Below are positions 11,080-23,122 of a stretch of 64,000 nucleotides of DNA, piece by piece. A model generated the notes under the pieces. That model was not told the origin of the DNA. It did not search any database and saw only the letters and a program-made list of their open reading frames with translations. Every line of letters begins with the position of its first letter. Within the stretch, counting starts at the first letter, position 1. A program made the translations under genes and the position numbers. Origin of the DNA: Cunninghamella blakesleeana (Eukaryota; Mucoromycota; Mucoromycetes; Mucorales; Cunninghamellaceae); assembly GCA_017871115.1 (NCBI GenBank), contig JAFCIZ010000008.1, forward strand, positions 496,001-560,000, read 5' to 3'.

Positions 11080-12269
11080 ATGGACGAAAATATTTCACCA
11101 GTTTCTACACCAAGAAGTGAAAATGTATAATATACAAATGAATTGATCAATTATTAAAATAATAACAATAATACTAATAGGAATCAAATTTATATTTACT
11201 AATTTATTATTGTTATTATTTTATATTATTTTTATAGTCTTCACAAGCTCATCCATCTTTAAAAAGCAACAATAGTTATAATAAAGGCCAATCAATATTA
11301 AAATCAAACATACTACAACATGAAGACACTAATAAAAAGGTAATATATATATATGTATATATGATTAACTAAAAAATGATACGTATTCATATACGTATGT
11401 ACAGATTGATAGTCTCATGATTTATATTTAATATTGATTTATTTTATTTTAAACTATATACACAGAAAAGTAATAAGAATTTATCGTCGCCAAAGCGTAC
11501 TCCTTTACAAGATAAAAATACAAGTACGATTGTTTTACCTAGTACTAAAAAAACAACATCTAATTATCAAGAGACATCATTGGATTCTTCAATATTAAGT
11601 AAAGAAATTCATTTTAACACAGCTCCACCTAAAATTCAAAATACAACTTCGCCTCGTCGTCATCAGCATCATCAATCACCTTTATCACCATCACAACAAA
11701 AAAATCAATCAAAAAAAAATGTACAATTACTATTATCACCATCTAATAATAATAAAACAAAAGATATTCATTTAATATATCCTGATCATTCTTCCTTTTC
11801 ATCACTTTTAAAACATAATGACGACTCAACAACTACCCCGCCATCTACAGCAAATAAAGAAAATAAAAATAAAATAGCACCATCTTCTTCTTCATCAAGT
11901 TCTCATACATATAATTTAACCCATCGTCTTTATAAGGAACAACAAAAGGAATTAGAAATCAAATTAAAAAAGGCTAATCAAGAAAAGGAAAAATTAGTGA
12001 TAGCATTAAAACAAGAAAAGGAAAAAACTTTAGTTTTAAAAACATGGTTTGAAAAGGCTACTTTATTAATCCAACAAATTAAAACTATAGATGAAGATAT
12101 TGATGATAGTATTGATATTGTGAAAGAATACGAATCCATTATGGAGGAATTAGAAGTGGAAATGCAACAAGATAAGTTAAAACAGGATGAAATTGATCAT
12201 TTAATGAATCTTATTCCTGAAAAAATGATGGAAGTTGAAGAATTAAAATCCTCTCTTGGCAAACAATAA
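11080..12269 (+). CDS. Unrecognised protein with C-terminal coiled coil
   Basis: Three exons, 11080-11124, 11238-11339 and 11466-12269, join in phase 0 to give 316 aa (start MDENISPVSTPRSEN). The N-terminal half is Ser/Pro/Asn-rich with several S/T-P sites, including SPKRTPLQDKN, TSPRRH and SPLSPS, so it could be a proline-directed kinase target. From about residue 200 to the end is a highly charged heptad-like coiled coil (LEIKLKKANQEKEKL onward), ending ELKSSLGKQ. There is no transmembrane segment or enzymatic motif. The layout (disordered phosphosite region plus coiled coil) is common in spindle, kinetochore or septum scaffold proteins, but I cannot assign it to a family. Confidence 0.7.
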
Positions 12270-12961
12270 AAATATAGTATAATAATAATAATATAAAGCA
12301 AAACAAAAAATCATCTTCCTTTCTCTTCACTCTTTATTCTTAGTTACGTTTTTATTATTAATATACATTAAATTATATAATTAAAAAAAGCTAATGGGAA
12401 TATATATGATTTTTATATTGATTTTTTTTATGTGTTTTAAAATGAAGATGTAGCATATACCCAATTAAAAAAGGGTAGGAAGAGAAAGATTAATGAAAAG
12501 ATGGTTTTTTAAAATCCTGGAAAAAAAAAACTGAAGCCCTAAAAAATATTAAATAACCCCCGCCCAATCTTTTATCCATATTCAATTTTTTTCTTATAAA
12601 AAAATCTTTTTTCACAATGAATTAAAACTACAAATATTAGCACCATGCTTCTCTAATCTAATTTACGTACATAAAAGATTATTCATGATGGTATAGTGGC
12701 TGGGTAACATTGCTATATAAACTACTATTGTATTATTGATTACCTTAACAAAATAAATATAACATACCACCTGAAATTTTATTTCATAGTTGCAATATCC
12801 AACAAGGAAAAAAAAAAGGAACATTTCTTCGTTTTACATAAGCATCCTTTTATTAAATGGAATTGTAATAAATTTAAAGAGCACTTTGATAAAAGAAGGA
12901 GGAAATAGTTTATTGATGGAAAAAATAAATAAAGATTATTTACATTTACACAATTACTAAA

Positions 12962-13182
12962 GCAGATACCAGTATTACTAGATCTGCTATATTCACTAAT
13001 ATCATCATGTCTAGAAGTGGTTTACAAACCAGTCACTCATTGAGTATATCAAACAATTTGATGAGGAAATGGTTGGGATATTTGCTTCTGATGAGAAAAT
13101 TAATAATGGTAAAATTTATATTGATGACGCTATTATTAATGGAAATATGGCTGGTCATACTTTGATAGATGAAATCAAATAA
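12962..13182 (+). pseudogene. Decayed coding fragment, unknown origin
   Basis: One frame reads ADTSITRSAIFTNIIMSRS from 12962. After a shift, the frame 13015-13182 reads KWFTNQSLIEYIKQFDEEM and continues through AIINGNMAGHTLIDEIK to a stop. The balanced residue mix contrasts with the Lys/Ile/Asn noise of surrounding frames. I do not recognise the parent family. It could also be an exon of an unannotated gene, but no splice-compatible neighbours were found. Confidence 0.35.
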
Positions 13183-13621
13183 TTAGTTCCACATTAACTT
13201 TAAAATGCAAATTTAAAGATATGAACTGTAATTTCAGAATACATATATTAGTACGCCTGCATTTTTATTTTAAATCATCAACCTAATTATTCTTCGACTT
13301 GGCTAAAAATTTAGTGTAAAATGTTTTAAGTAATGAGCTTTCTAGAGTTTATAAAGAAACTTTAATAAGTATCAAGATGAAAAGTTTAATGATATATATA
13401 TACGTTAATAAAAAAAATTTTTTTATAATGTTTTACTCTTATTATTTCTATTTGTTTGTATGTTTACTTTTACCTATAATTGTTAAATTTATATTAAAAA
13501 AATATTATAATTCATTAGTTATTTATTTTAAAAAAGCAGATATATACCATTAGTGGTGAAGAACATATTTTTTTGTGATTATGCTAATATAAAAAGATAA
13601 CTATAAGGAAACTATAATAAT

Positions 13622-13711
13622 TTAAATAATAGTGATAATGATAAAAATCAAAAAGTATTGTATATATATAGTTTAGAAATAGATCGGGATCCTTCAGAAC
13701 TTCATACATAA
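13622..13711 (+). pseudogene. Short decayed coding fragment
   Basis: The frame encodes about 29 residues, ending SLEIDRDPSELHT before TAA. The reading resumes in another frame with TLGVPSEKP around 13719-13746. It is probably part of the same dead gene as 12962-13182, but that link is only inferred from proximity. Confidence 0.25.
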
Positions 13712-14572
13712 TATAAAACACTTGGTGTACCAAGTGAAAAACCTTAATTTTATTATTATTTCTAATGCTTGGTTTTGTTTTAGTGACCGTATTGTTCTAT
13801 AAATTGGTTTTCATATTCATACAAATCATTATTTTTCTTAGTATTTGATTTTACTGAATATATGACAAAATAAAGAAAAACGAAAAGAAGACATACTAAA
13901 CTTCAAATCCCAGATGGTACAAAACTTTAAAAGATTATGTAAACTTTATCTTAATATGATTAGGTTTATTAGAATAATAAAAAATAAAATAATGCTAATT
14001 ATCTATTCATTCATAATTTTTTTTTTAAAAAAAAAAGAAATAAAGTAAGAAATGTGAATTAATATTACTACCTATCCCCTTTTCCTATAATAATAAATAT
14101 TATATAATACACACTTGTTAATACAGCGTTAAAAAAACACAAAATCAGATCATTACTTGGTAACTTTTTACCTTTTATGTATTTTAAAAAATGATTACCT
14201 TTAAATCAATTCTTACTTTTAATATAATATATATTTTAATATACATATCGATTCTTTTTAATTATTATATTTAAACATATATGCTTGATTGTCTTTATTA
14301 GTAAAACAATTACTTAATAGGTTTTGGTTAGGTGCATGAATATTTATATTTATTTAATTTTTTTAGTGTATGGCTATTTTTCAAACTCAAACGGTTTACT
14401 TTTTTTAAAAAAGTTTTCCATTTTTTTTTCCCTCTCTCTCTTTTCTCTCTCTTCTTTTTTTTCTTTTAAAAAAAATAATATCAATATTTTATATACATAT
14501 ACATTTTACATAAATAAAATTAATACTTTTAAAACCATATTTTACATATTTGAAAAAATAATAAAATAAAAG

Positions 14573-16231
14573 ATGGGTAAAAAAGGCCAGTTCTCATTAT
14601 TTGAAAGTTATACATCTGCTTTTCCTCCGAATGAAAATGACCAAGGTAAGTAATAATAATAATTAGAATAGAGCATGGTTTAAATAAAAGAAGAAGAAAA
14701 TAACGTGATATATATATATTTATATATGATTAGATTCTGAGTATACTCCTTTACCCGATTCTATGGTAATAATAACTCTCTCTATTAGTCTCTTTGTCTT
14801 TATTATTGAGTTGAAGTGCAGTTCTAACTTTGTGTTTTTTTTTTACTATAATTTTTTTTAATCCCAACAAAATAATAGCGTACTTCTACTCTATTGGAAC
14901 AAATTGGAAAGGAATATGCTTGGAGTGACGAACAAGTAGATCAAGATATTGACGTTTTAGAAAAAAATCGGTTATATTTGGTAATAATAATAGTAAAAAA
15001 AGATGGCAATAAAAAAAAAAAAAAAGAGTTAACATAGAATAGGTCCATAGAGTATTAAAATTATTATTATTATTATTACTATTCATATATTTATTTACAA
15101 TTATTTTATTAGGTACGTGATTTAAGAGTATTATCAAATCAAAGTTGGCTGGTAAGTTATATCAATACGTTGCTATTTTTTAAATAAATAAAGAAATACG
15201 TTAAAAGATTGATGGACAAGAGAATAATCATAGTTTATTATTTCCTACTTTTTAATAAATAGTCATTAGAATTATTACCTATAGTACGTGATTTATTACA
15301 ACAGTCTGTTTATCCAAAATTGAAAACTCAAACACCATCTAATACCATGGCCATTAATATGTGGGCAATACCATCTACCTCTTCCTCTTCATTGTCATCA
15401 TATAGTAAATACAAAGACATGGATGAAAAAATGGAAAAAATGGAAAAAAAAAAGAAAAAGAAGGAAAAGAAGGAAAAGAAGAAGAAAAACAAATATGCTA
15501 TGGAAAATAATCAAAATAAACCTGGTGAAGCGGTAATTCCGTCAATCTTAATGGGTGGAAAAGACGAAGTAGCCTTGGCTGAACATTTAGATAATTATAC
15601 CATCACCTCTTCTGAAATGATCGAAGAAGTGCTTAGTGAAGATATTGAAACTATTCGCAATACTATACGAAACGGATCTATTGATTTAGGGAAAGAAGAA
15701 TCCATTTTATTAGAAAATGATGATCATCATGCATCCTCAAATGAACGTAAAAAATCAGTTTCCTTTTCCAGTCATGATGGCACTATTTCAACAGCAGCGT
15801 CAAATGATAATGATAAAAAAACGAAGAAAAAAGATAAAAAAAAAGTTAGATTGGAAATGGAGCAAGATCAAGATAGTTCCTCATCTTCCTCATCCTCTTC
15901 CTCCTCTTCTTCTTCCTCATCATCTGACTCTTCATGTGACGAAGCCACTCCTAAAAAGCCCACTGGCTCTTCTGCTAATGTGGATACATCCTTTGGTTTA
16001 CGTCCTATTAAACCTGTTGGTGGGAATCGAATTCAAGTAAAAACATCTAATGGGCAAATTTATGAGTGTGATAGGTATTGTCCTCATAAAGGTGTAGATT
16101 TAACAACATGGGGTCAAGTTCTAGGCAATACCTTGGTTTGTACAAAACATAACTGGCGTTTTAATCTTGATGGGAATGGAATGGGTCCAAAAGGTAAAAA
16201 TCTTCATCCTTGTAAAGTAAATGATTGGTAA
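14573..16231 (+). CDS. Rieske-domain protein with helical N-terminus and charged linker
   Basis: Five exons, 14573-14645, 14734-14765, 14879-14980, 15113-15151 and 15263-16231, total 1215 nt, 404 aa. Order: a short N-terminus (MGKKGQFSLFESYTSAF); a helical, SAM-like region at about 40-95 (EYAWSDEQVDQDIDVLEKN, then VRDLRVL); a Lys/Glu block of KKKEKKEKKKK type at about 140-160; a long acidic and poly-Ser linker; and a C-terminal Rieske [2Fe-2S] motif. The iron ligands are all present: C355-P-H357, 17 residues, then C375-T-K-H378. The second half, CTKHNW, resembles the Rieske domain of CMP-sialic-acid hydroxylases (from memory, not searched). Rieske domains transfer electrons, usually to an oxygenase, but no oxygenase domain is present. 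The protein ends soon after the cluster motif (KVNDW). No targeting or membrane sequence is seen; the partner is unknown. Confidence 0.8.
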
Positions 16232-16593
16232 AAAAAAAAAAAAAATCACCATTATCACCATCAACCAATCATTATAATCTTTCATATATGTATATTTAAA
16301 TAAGTTTACATGATATATTTATTTTTATTTTTTTTGTTTAAATATATAATTACTTTATAAAAAATAATATATATATTTATTATGTATATGCTTTTTTTTA
16401 TGTTAATAAATTAAATAATAATAATTTTAAATATCTTTTTATATATGATTGCTTTGTTTATAAAAATATATACGTAATAAATGATTCTTTTTTTTTATTA
16501 TGTGCCTTTTTTTTCTCTATCAATGTCAATAAATCAAATAATAGTAATAATAATAAATATACAAGGTATTCTGCTATTCCAAAATCATCTTTT
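16232..16593. other. Convergent 3' intergenic region
   Basis: 362 bp of AT-rich 3' flank between the Rieske gene (+) and mS41 (-). It has several AATAAA-like words, for example near 16407 and 16477, that could serve polyadenylation. Nothing else is seen. Confidence 0.5.
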
Positions 16594-17233
16594 TTATTTC
16601 TTCTTTTTAGATACACCAATAGCATAAGGTTCTATACCATTTTTATATTGTTCAATCCAACCTAAAATATATCTATTTTAAAATAATAAAAAGAATATGT
16701 ATATACATGCAAATATTAATTTTCTCTATCTATATATCTTTATAATCATTGAACATTTCCTCTTTTTTTATTTTGTTATTATACTTTACTTTCTTTGCTT
16801 AGTAGGAATACCATGTTCTGTCTTCATAACTCTACTAGGTGTAGTAAATAAGCTATCCCAAGTCTAAAATAAATAAACATGATATAACTATGTGTATTAA
16901 TATATCTATTTTTTTTGTTAATGCTTTTTTTTTAAAAAAATAATAACTTACTTCAAACTTGGAACTATGTTCTTCACATCCTCTGCCAATAGCTTTTAAA
17001 AATCCTTCTACGTCAGTTATTTGACCTTTTTTTTTAAAAAATAAATAAACATATTATTATAAATATATAATTATATATTCTTCTTTTTAATAAATATATG
17101 GCTTTGTATTTTAATAATAATAATAGTAGTAATAATAATAATATATACCTCTTGGTGAAGGAATATTAGTAGTTTGTGTAGCTGATTCAGTGGTGAAGTA
17201 TCTTACTGATCGACGTAAAATAGGATTGATCAT
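16594..17233 (-). CDS. FYV4: Mitochondrial small-subunit ribosomal protein mS41 (Fyv4, IGR motif)
   Basis: Four exons, 17233-17149, 17025-16952, 16863-16790 and 16672-16594, total 312 nt, 103 aa. None of these exons is long enough to stand out as an ORF. The N-terminus MINPILRRSVRYFTT looks like a mitochondrial presequence. The mS41/IGR domain follows, with IPSPRG, VEGFLKAIGRGCEEH, WDSLFTTPS, then GIPTKQRKYILGWIEQY. The family length (about 100-130 aa) fits. It is a component of the mitochondrial ribosome small subunit and so works in the same compartment as the EF-G2 encoded downstream. Confidence 0.9.
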
Positions 17234-17424
17234 TATTTTTTCTTATTTTTTGAAGGAAAAAAGGTTTGAAAGGTGCAAAAAAAAATTTGATATGATGTTT
17301 AAAAAAAAATTAAAATTAAAACTCCTTCGATTTTTTTCCACCAATGATTCCGAGAAAACTTCTATACTAGTATTTAATCTTTTTCGTTTATTCATTTTTT
17401 TATTATTATTAGTAACCCGATATT

Positions 17425-18278
17425 ATAAGTAAGTATATTATTATATAACATTATTAATGTATTATCCTCATGAATATCTTTTAAAATACATATATATAAG
17501 TGGTACTAGCTAGTGTCAAGGAAAATGCCCTACAAGAAGTGAAAAATCCAATGTAGGTAAGTATGTAAGTAATATAATAACAATAATAATAAAAGGTGAA
17601 GGACGATAATAAAAATAGATTATATATTTATATAAAATAGAATTTAAAAAAAACTATCTTACGCATAGACATCGATGGTTAAAATTGTAATGGTGGCGGC
17701 CAAGGAATCAAAGCATTTTGGTGATAAAACTAGCAATATTTAGAGACTGATTCCTATTAGTACATCCAAAAAACAGTTTGAACGCGAAGTCTTGATTGAT
17801 AATAGTATCCTTTTTATTATAATTAATATTGAAAAAAAGAAAGAAAAAAAAGGGATTGTTTATAGTCATTTTAAAATCAGAAGAATAAATTAAAAACTTA
17901 TAATTTTGCCTTGGATACGAAAGCCAAGTTTCAAAATTTCATAGAGATACTCTACAAAATAACGATAGCGGTCATGATTATTTAGTGATGAAACTGAAAA
18001 TGGTGTAAATTGTATATATTTTTAAATAGCTACCATTGCGTCACTATATTCGATACTTATTTTTATTATTTATTAGCATCATGTATTTATAATTCTGTTA
18101 TGAGGAAGAAAAAGCCATTCTTCACTCTAAATCTGGCAGTTACTTGTAATACAAATAAACCAACAACCATATATATATTGATTGTACTTTGTTTATGTAT
18201 TTAAGCCTTTTTATTCTATTTAAATTGATACTAACTACTTATGGTCGAAGCAATGACAATAGTGTTTGGATTATTTGA
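17425..18278 (+). pseudogene. Dead tandem copy of the MIR-domain gene
   Basis: This segment aligns along its whole length with the intact gene at 19356-20396, but every exon is broken. The start context TATTATGAGTAAGT has become TATTATAAGTAAGT (ATG to ATA at 17425-17427). The exon-2 analogue (about 17515-17570) contains TAG. The exon-3 analogue around 17690-17760 keeps the pattern of GGTGGTAGTGGTCAA with frame damage. The exon-5 analogue near 18100-18150 ends in a near-identical GGCAGTTACTTGTAAT. The last exon near 18228-18278 keeps ACTACTTATGG and a final TTTGGATTATTTGA. Intron positions and order are preserved, so it arose by DNA duplication, not retrotransposition. Confidence 0.75.
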
Positions 18279-19355
18279 AAATATATTTTTTTCTTTATTA
18301 CTCATATACATATATATGTAATCATTATAAAATAAAAATCCTTTGCAATTTATTATTATTATGTAAATATATTGTAACACAATTTATTGGCCGCTGTTAT
18401 TAAAGATAAATGAAAAAGAATTAAATGGACTGAAAAAACTCTATAAATTATTACTATTGATTTAATAATAATAATAAAAAAAGTACCTATTCTTCATTAC
18501 TATGATTATAGCCTTTTCTTTTTATTTTTTTTTGCTTGACTATATCATTATATAAATATATCACTGCTAAGATGTTCAGAGAAATCGATTCATTGTGGAT
18601 TATATTCATTGTCCAAGTTTGATTCAGTTACCATCATTAAGATATAAAACTTGTTCTTTAATTTTTGAGACTTGAGTTAAAGTATGATTGACTGTTATAA
18701 TACAACTAGATACATAAATATAATTAGATTATAGAATTTATAGAATTTATATTCCTACTTGATTATATGTGGTTATCTACTATTAAACTTCTTGTATAAT
18801 GATCATAATCGTTCTCTAACTTCCATAATACAGTTTTCTTTTTAGTTTATTTTAAATAAAATGTATATAATGGTTAGTATTAATAACTAGTATTAAGTGA
18901 TTAAGCTTTTGCAACAGAGTAAACACATACTTTGATGCCCTATGTACTTTATTACTACACATTATAACTTTGTTACCCAGGAATTTCTTTTAAGGATATG
19001 TACCGCATTTACGACTTATTCCATTTGCCTTTAAATTATATAATAAAGTGGTAGCTCATTTATAGGATGATCATATTACGTACTTTTCTTCTTTTTTTCA
19101 AAAAAAAAAAAAACGTGTATTTATGCCCGTATTTTTAGTAAATGAACAGAAATAACTCAGACAAGAAACTAAATAATGCATACAATTCCGAATATCCTAA
19201 AAATTAAGGGTATATAGATGACGATATGTAATCTTCTCATTTGCCAAGTCCATTTATTTTTCTTTTTGTTATAAATAGCATCTCATTTTACTCATTTCTT
19301 TATTTTCTTCTTTTTTTTCTTTTTTCTTCATTTATTTATTATTTAAACCAATATT
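18279..19355. other. Intergenic between dead and live MIR copies
   Basis: 1.08 kb of AT-rich DNA without coding signal. The last 100 bp are pyrimidine-rich (TTCTTTTTTTTCTTTTTTC type around 19300-19330) and probably form the promoter of the live MIR gene. Confidence 0.5.
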
Positions 19356-19805
19356 ATGAGTAAGTTTATTATAATAAAATATTATTTTTTTAACTAAACA
19401 TCAGTTTTTAATATATCTATATATCTATACTCATAGGTGATACCGAAGAATACCAAGGAAAGAATCCTGGAGAAGGTGAAAAAATCTGCTATGGGTAAGT
19501 ATACATTACAAAAAATAAGCTAAATAATACGTGACATACGCGATAATAGTAATAAAATAAAAAAGGGTGAGATAAAGTAAGGAAATTCACTTTTTTTTTA
19601 TTATATATAAATATATAGTGATTATATTGAATTAAAACACGTACAAACTGATAAATATATCAACACTGATGGTCAAAGCTATGAAGGTGGTAGTGGTCAA
19701 TTAAGAGTATTTGCTTCCGATTCCGCTGCTACTTGGAGAATTCTTCCTATTGGTGGGTCCGAAGAACAATTTGGTTATGAAGTAAGATTTAACTCCATAC
19801 CTATC

Positions 19806-19853
<48 letters not shown>

Positions 19854-20396
19854 CGGTTTGATTAATTTTATTTTATTTATTCTTTATCCTTTAAAAATAA
19901 AGGTTGGCTATGATGACCCTGTTACTTTACAATTAGTTGATTCTAGTGAAAAATTACACTCTAGCCCTGGTTTCCCAAGCCCTATTACCGGTCAACAAGA
20001 AGTCTCTACTTACAGTGGTAACGATAGTAATGATAACTGGATTATTAAACCTGCCGATGATGAAAATGAAGATGGCGTAAGTTTTATAAATACTGTACAT
20101 AAGCGTAAATATTCGTTATTATCATTGTGTCATTATATTCAATTCCTCTATTTATATTTATATAGTTCTGGCGTGGGGGCGAAAGAATCTTCCTTATTCA
20201 TGCTGAATCTAACTCTTACTTGTAATGTTAAACAAACTCAATTGCATTAGTATTATCATTTATATATAAACATGTATTCTCATAATATTTTATTGTTTAT
20301 TTATCTAGGCATTCCCACCCTCTTCAACTTGATGATGATAATTTGGAAGTTACTACTTATAATGAAGATGATGAAAACAGCGTTTGGGTTGTTTAA
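19356..20396 (+). CDS. Soluble MIR-domain protein
   Basis: Six exons, 19356-19359 (only ATGA), 19437-19494, 19619-19781, 19903-20076, 20166-20221 and 20309-20396, give 543 nt, 180 aa. The beta-trefoil MIR pattern is clear: YGDYIELKHVQTDKYINT, WRILPIGG, VTLQLVDSSEKLHS, NWIIKP, FLIHAESNSYLHSHPLQL and a final VWVV. MIR domains occur in protein O-mannosyltransferases, SDF2 and calcium-release channels. Here there is no signal peptide and no membrane segment (start MSDTEEYQGK), so this is a stand-alone cytosolic MIR protein of unknown role. Intron 3 contains a T17A30 tract. A degenerate tandem copy lies just upstream. Confidence 0.85.
19806..19852. repeat. T17A30 self-complementary homopolymer tract in an intron
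   Basis: A run of T directly followed by a run of A inside intron 3 of the MIR gene; the RNA could fold into an A-U hairpin. It is the longest of a dozen such T-to-A blocks in the window. The exact length may vary or reflect assembly error. Confidence 0.9.
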
Positions 20397-21371
20397 ATAT
20401 ATAAAGCACTGTAAAATAAAAAACTATTATTTACTACGTAAATATTTTGCAAACAAAATTAAAATTTTCAAAAATATAAAGAATAACAAATAAAAATTGG
20501 ATCAAGAGAAAAATTGTCTAATTCTATTACTGATATTTTTAGTATTGTAATTATTTACCTTTTTTTTTATATATAATGCTTTAAAAATTGTGCCTTTTTT
20601 ATAATTTTAGAAGAATTCCAGAAAAGGAAATTGATTTTGAACTTATTTAATAAAATTTTCAACCTTGATAGTATTTTTTTTCTTTTTTTTTGCTTGATAA
20701 TATGGACTTAAATAACTTGTTATTACTCTCACTATATAACTTTTTTAGATATAAAGCAATTTTTGTTGTATTGATAATTATACATTTAATATATATTAAC
20801 TAAATAAATATATTTCAAGTGCAAGTATTAACTCATCTAAATATCAATAATGGTTAAAATAGTTTGGTAGAAGATACAATTTTCCAAATTTCGTAGTATA
20901 CATACATATTCAATTATTAATTTAAGTATGTAATATTTTGGTCAATTTTATTATACTGGTGGTTACTGGAATATAATACTAATAATTTATTAATTTAAAC
21001 AATAGGATGAACAAATTGTTTTATATACATACACTAATATGCCTTGTTTTTTTTTTTTTTTTTTTACGTAGTTTAAAAAACAAATATAATAGAATATAAT
21101 AAATGGAATTATAATAGATAACAGCATTGATAATTAAATAGAATATGTATATATACATATATAGTGCATTTGTTTTTAAAGGTTAAATAATATAATATAT
21201 CCTTTTAGCACTTCGTTCCCAAATTGGGAAACTGAATCTGAAATAAATTCAATGCCTAAAAATATTAAAATAAAAGGGCCGCGTCATAAATTTTTTTTTT
21301 TAAATTTTCTCTACTTTTTCTTCTTCCCTTTCCTTTTCTTTTTTTTTCAACTAATAAATATATAAATTAAA
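20397..21371. other. Intergenic, AT-rich
   Basis: 975 bp between the MIR gene and RPN13. It contains a T run around 21047-21065, a small GC-rich patch (GGGCCGCGTC, about 21277-21286) about 90 bp before the RPN13 start, and a pyrimidine tract just upstream of that start. No coding signal is seen. Confidence 0.5.
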
Positions 21372-23122
21372 ATGAGTTTCTTTCCAAGTGCCCAACGCCC
21401 TTCTCACCTGGTACAATTTAATGCAGGAAAATGCATTCGCGAAAATAATACTATTAAACCAGATTTACGTAAAGGGTAGGTTTGAAAAGGAAATTTAATT
21501 AAATATATTATCTATCTATCAAAAAATCAAGAAAGCTTACTTTATACTCTGTTTTTATTTTATAGTGTCGTTTATATGGATCAAGTATGATAAAACAAAC
21601 TATTTTTATTCTTTCTTCGTATTTATATATATATATCTTCTAAATGTTCTTATATATGTTCCTTTATATGTATTTTTAGAGTAGTGATCAATTGATGCAT
21701 TTTTATTGGAAGGAACGTAAGGCAACCGAACCTGAAGAAGTAAGTATTAAAACCAATCTTTTATAATTGTTATTAAAGTTACTATTATTTTCCAACGGCT
21801 AAAAAACAAATATTCAAGGAATCATTATTAATACAATTTTATTCTATGTATTATTTTATTTTTATTATTTTCTAGGATTTAATTATTTTCCCTGATGAAG
21901 CCGAAATGGTTAAAGTAGAAGAATGTACAACCGGACGCGTATACCTTTTAAAATTTAAATCTTCCAACGAAAAATTATTCTTTTGGATGCAAAACAAAAA
22001 TGATGAAAAGGATGAAGAATTGGTGAATAAAGTGAATCGTCTTATTAATGATCCTCAAAGTGTTATTGATGAAGGTAGAAGTGGCCGTATGGATTTCTCA
22101 AATGACTCTCAAGATTTAATGCAAATTTTAGGTGACAGTAGTCAAGGTAAAATAATACTACTTTATGACCAAAAAAAAAAAAAAATAAGGAATAAAATTA
22201 GAAATATATTAAACTTATTGGTAATTTTATTAATATATATATATGCATTTATTGATGTTTAAATTAATTTAGATATTGGTATGTCTCAAGAAAATCTTAT
22301 GCAATTCCTTCAAGCCGCTGGTGGATTTGGGTAAATAGTTTAATAATAATTATAATAATCATAATCATAATCAGAATCGTAATTGCAATAGTAATATAAT
22401 TAATATATTTATTTTATTAATTTTTTTTTATTTTTTATAATTATATATATATAGTGGTACTGTTCCAACTTCAAGCCGTTTAGGTGGTGACGGACCCATT
22501 GATAATCAAATGGATGTTGATGAATCTACAGAACGTACAGAGGATAATAGACGTTTATCTGGCACTCAAATAGAATCAATAAAAGATATACTCTCAGATA
22601 TTACCATATTAGAAGATACATCATCAACCACTGCCACTATAGAATTATCAGAAAACGTAAAAACTACTAGTGCCTTAAACCCTTTATTAAAAGATAATGA
22701 TTTACGATCAGCATTATTCCCAAATGTACCAGCTGTAAATACGGATAGAACTCAAGATGAATTAAATGAATTAGTTGGTAGTAATGAATTTCAACAATCT
22801 TTAAAAAAAATTGAAACCGCTATTCAAAGCGATGTTTTGGATCCTATTATATCATTCTTAAAACTCGGATCTTCACCAAGTAAGTTTAATATTACTAAAT
22901 AAAATAGGATAAGAGGGGTGGAGGGAGATGATTGCATAGAATCATATATATTTACATACAAATATAGAATTAAGAAAAAATTTTAGTTTATATACCTATG
23001 TTTATTAAACGCTGTATTTTTATTCTTTTAATTCTATAGGCGTCAGTACCTTTTTAAAGGCTTTGGAAGAACAAGCCCAACTTAGAAGTGATAGTAATGA
23101 ATCTGAAGCCATGGAACATTAA
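21372..23122 (+). CDS. RPN13: Rpn13/ADRM1, proteasome ubiquitin receptor
   Basis: Seven exons, 21372-21475, 21566-21584 (19 nt), 21680-21739, 21876-22146, 22273-22330, 22455-22879 and 23040-23122, total 1020 nt, 339 aa. The N-terminal Pru domain (about 15-125) is recognisable from VQFNAGKCIRENN, LMHFYWKER, DLIIFPDEAEM and LLKFKSSNEKLFFWMQ. The C-terminal DEUBAD-like domain (about 225-325) includes LRSALFPNVP and DPIISFLKLG. In the family the Pru domain binds Rpn2 and ubiquitin on the 19S particle, and the DEUBAD recruits the deubiquitinase UCH37. Having the DEUBAD makes it resemble animal and S. pombe forms rather than the short S. cerevisiae Rpn13. It is transcribed in the same direction as the EF-G2 gene, 272 bp apart. 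Confidence 0.93.

Larger units (their letters stand above)
12270..14572. other. Gene-poor 2.3-kb region with decayed coding fragments
   Basis: No intact gene is seen. The region has a CCCCGCCC element near 12556-12564 and two stretches with protein-like composition broken by stops and frameshifts (listed separately as pseudogene pieces). A self-complementary T10A10 tract lies at 14017-14036. The last 300 bp (pyrimidine-rich, about 14403-14465) are probably the promoter of the Rieske-domain gene. Confidence 0.5.

Noticed and set aside
13899..13925. Possible tRNA T-arm-like sequence CTTCAAATCCCAG
   Set aside because: No matching acceptor, D or anticodon arms could be found around it.
14324..14569. 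Possible small gene before the Rieske-domain gene
   Set aside because: The translation is a low-complexity Phe/Ser/Leu/Lys product of pyrimidine tracts; it looks like promoter sequence.
15717..16040. Long alternative frame within the Rieske gene (Pro/Leu-rich)
   Set aside because: Shadow of the poly-Ser coding region; the other frame carries the Rieske ligands.
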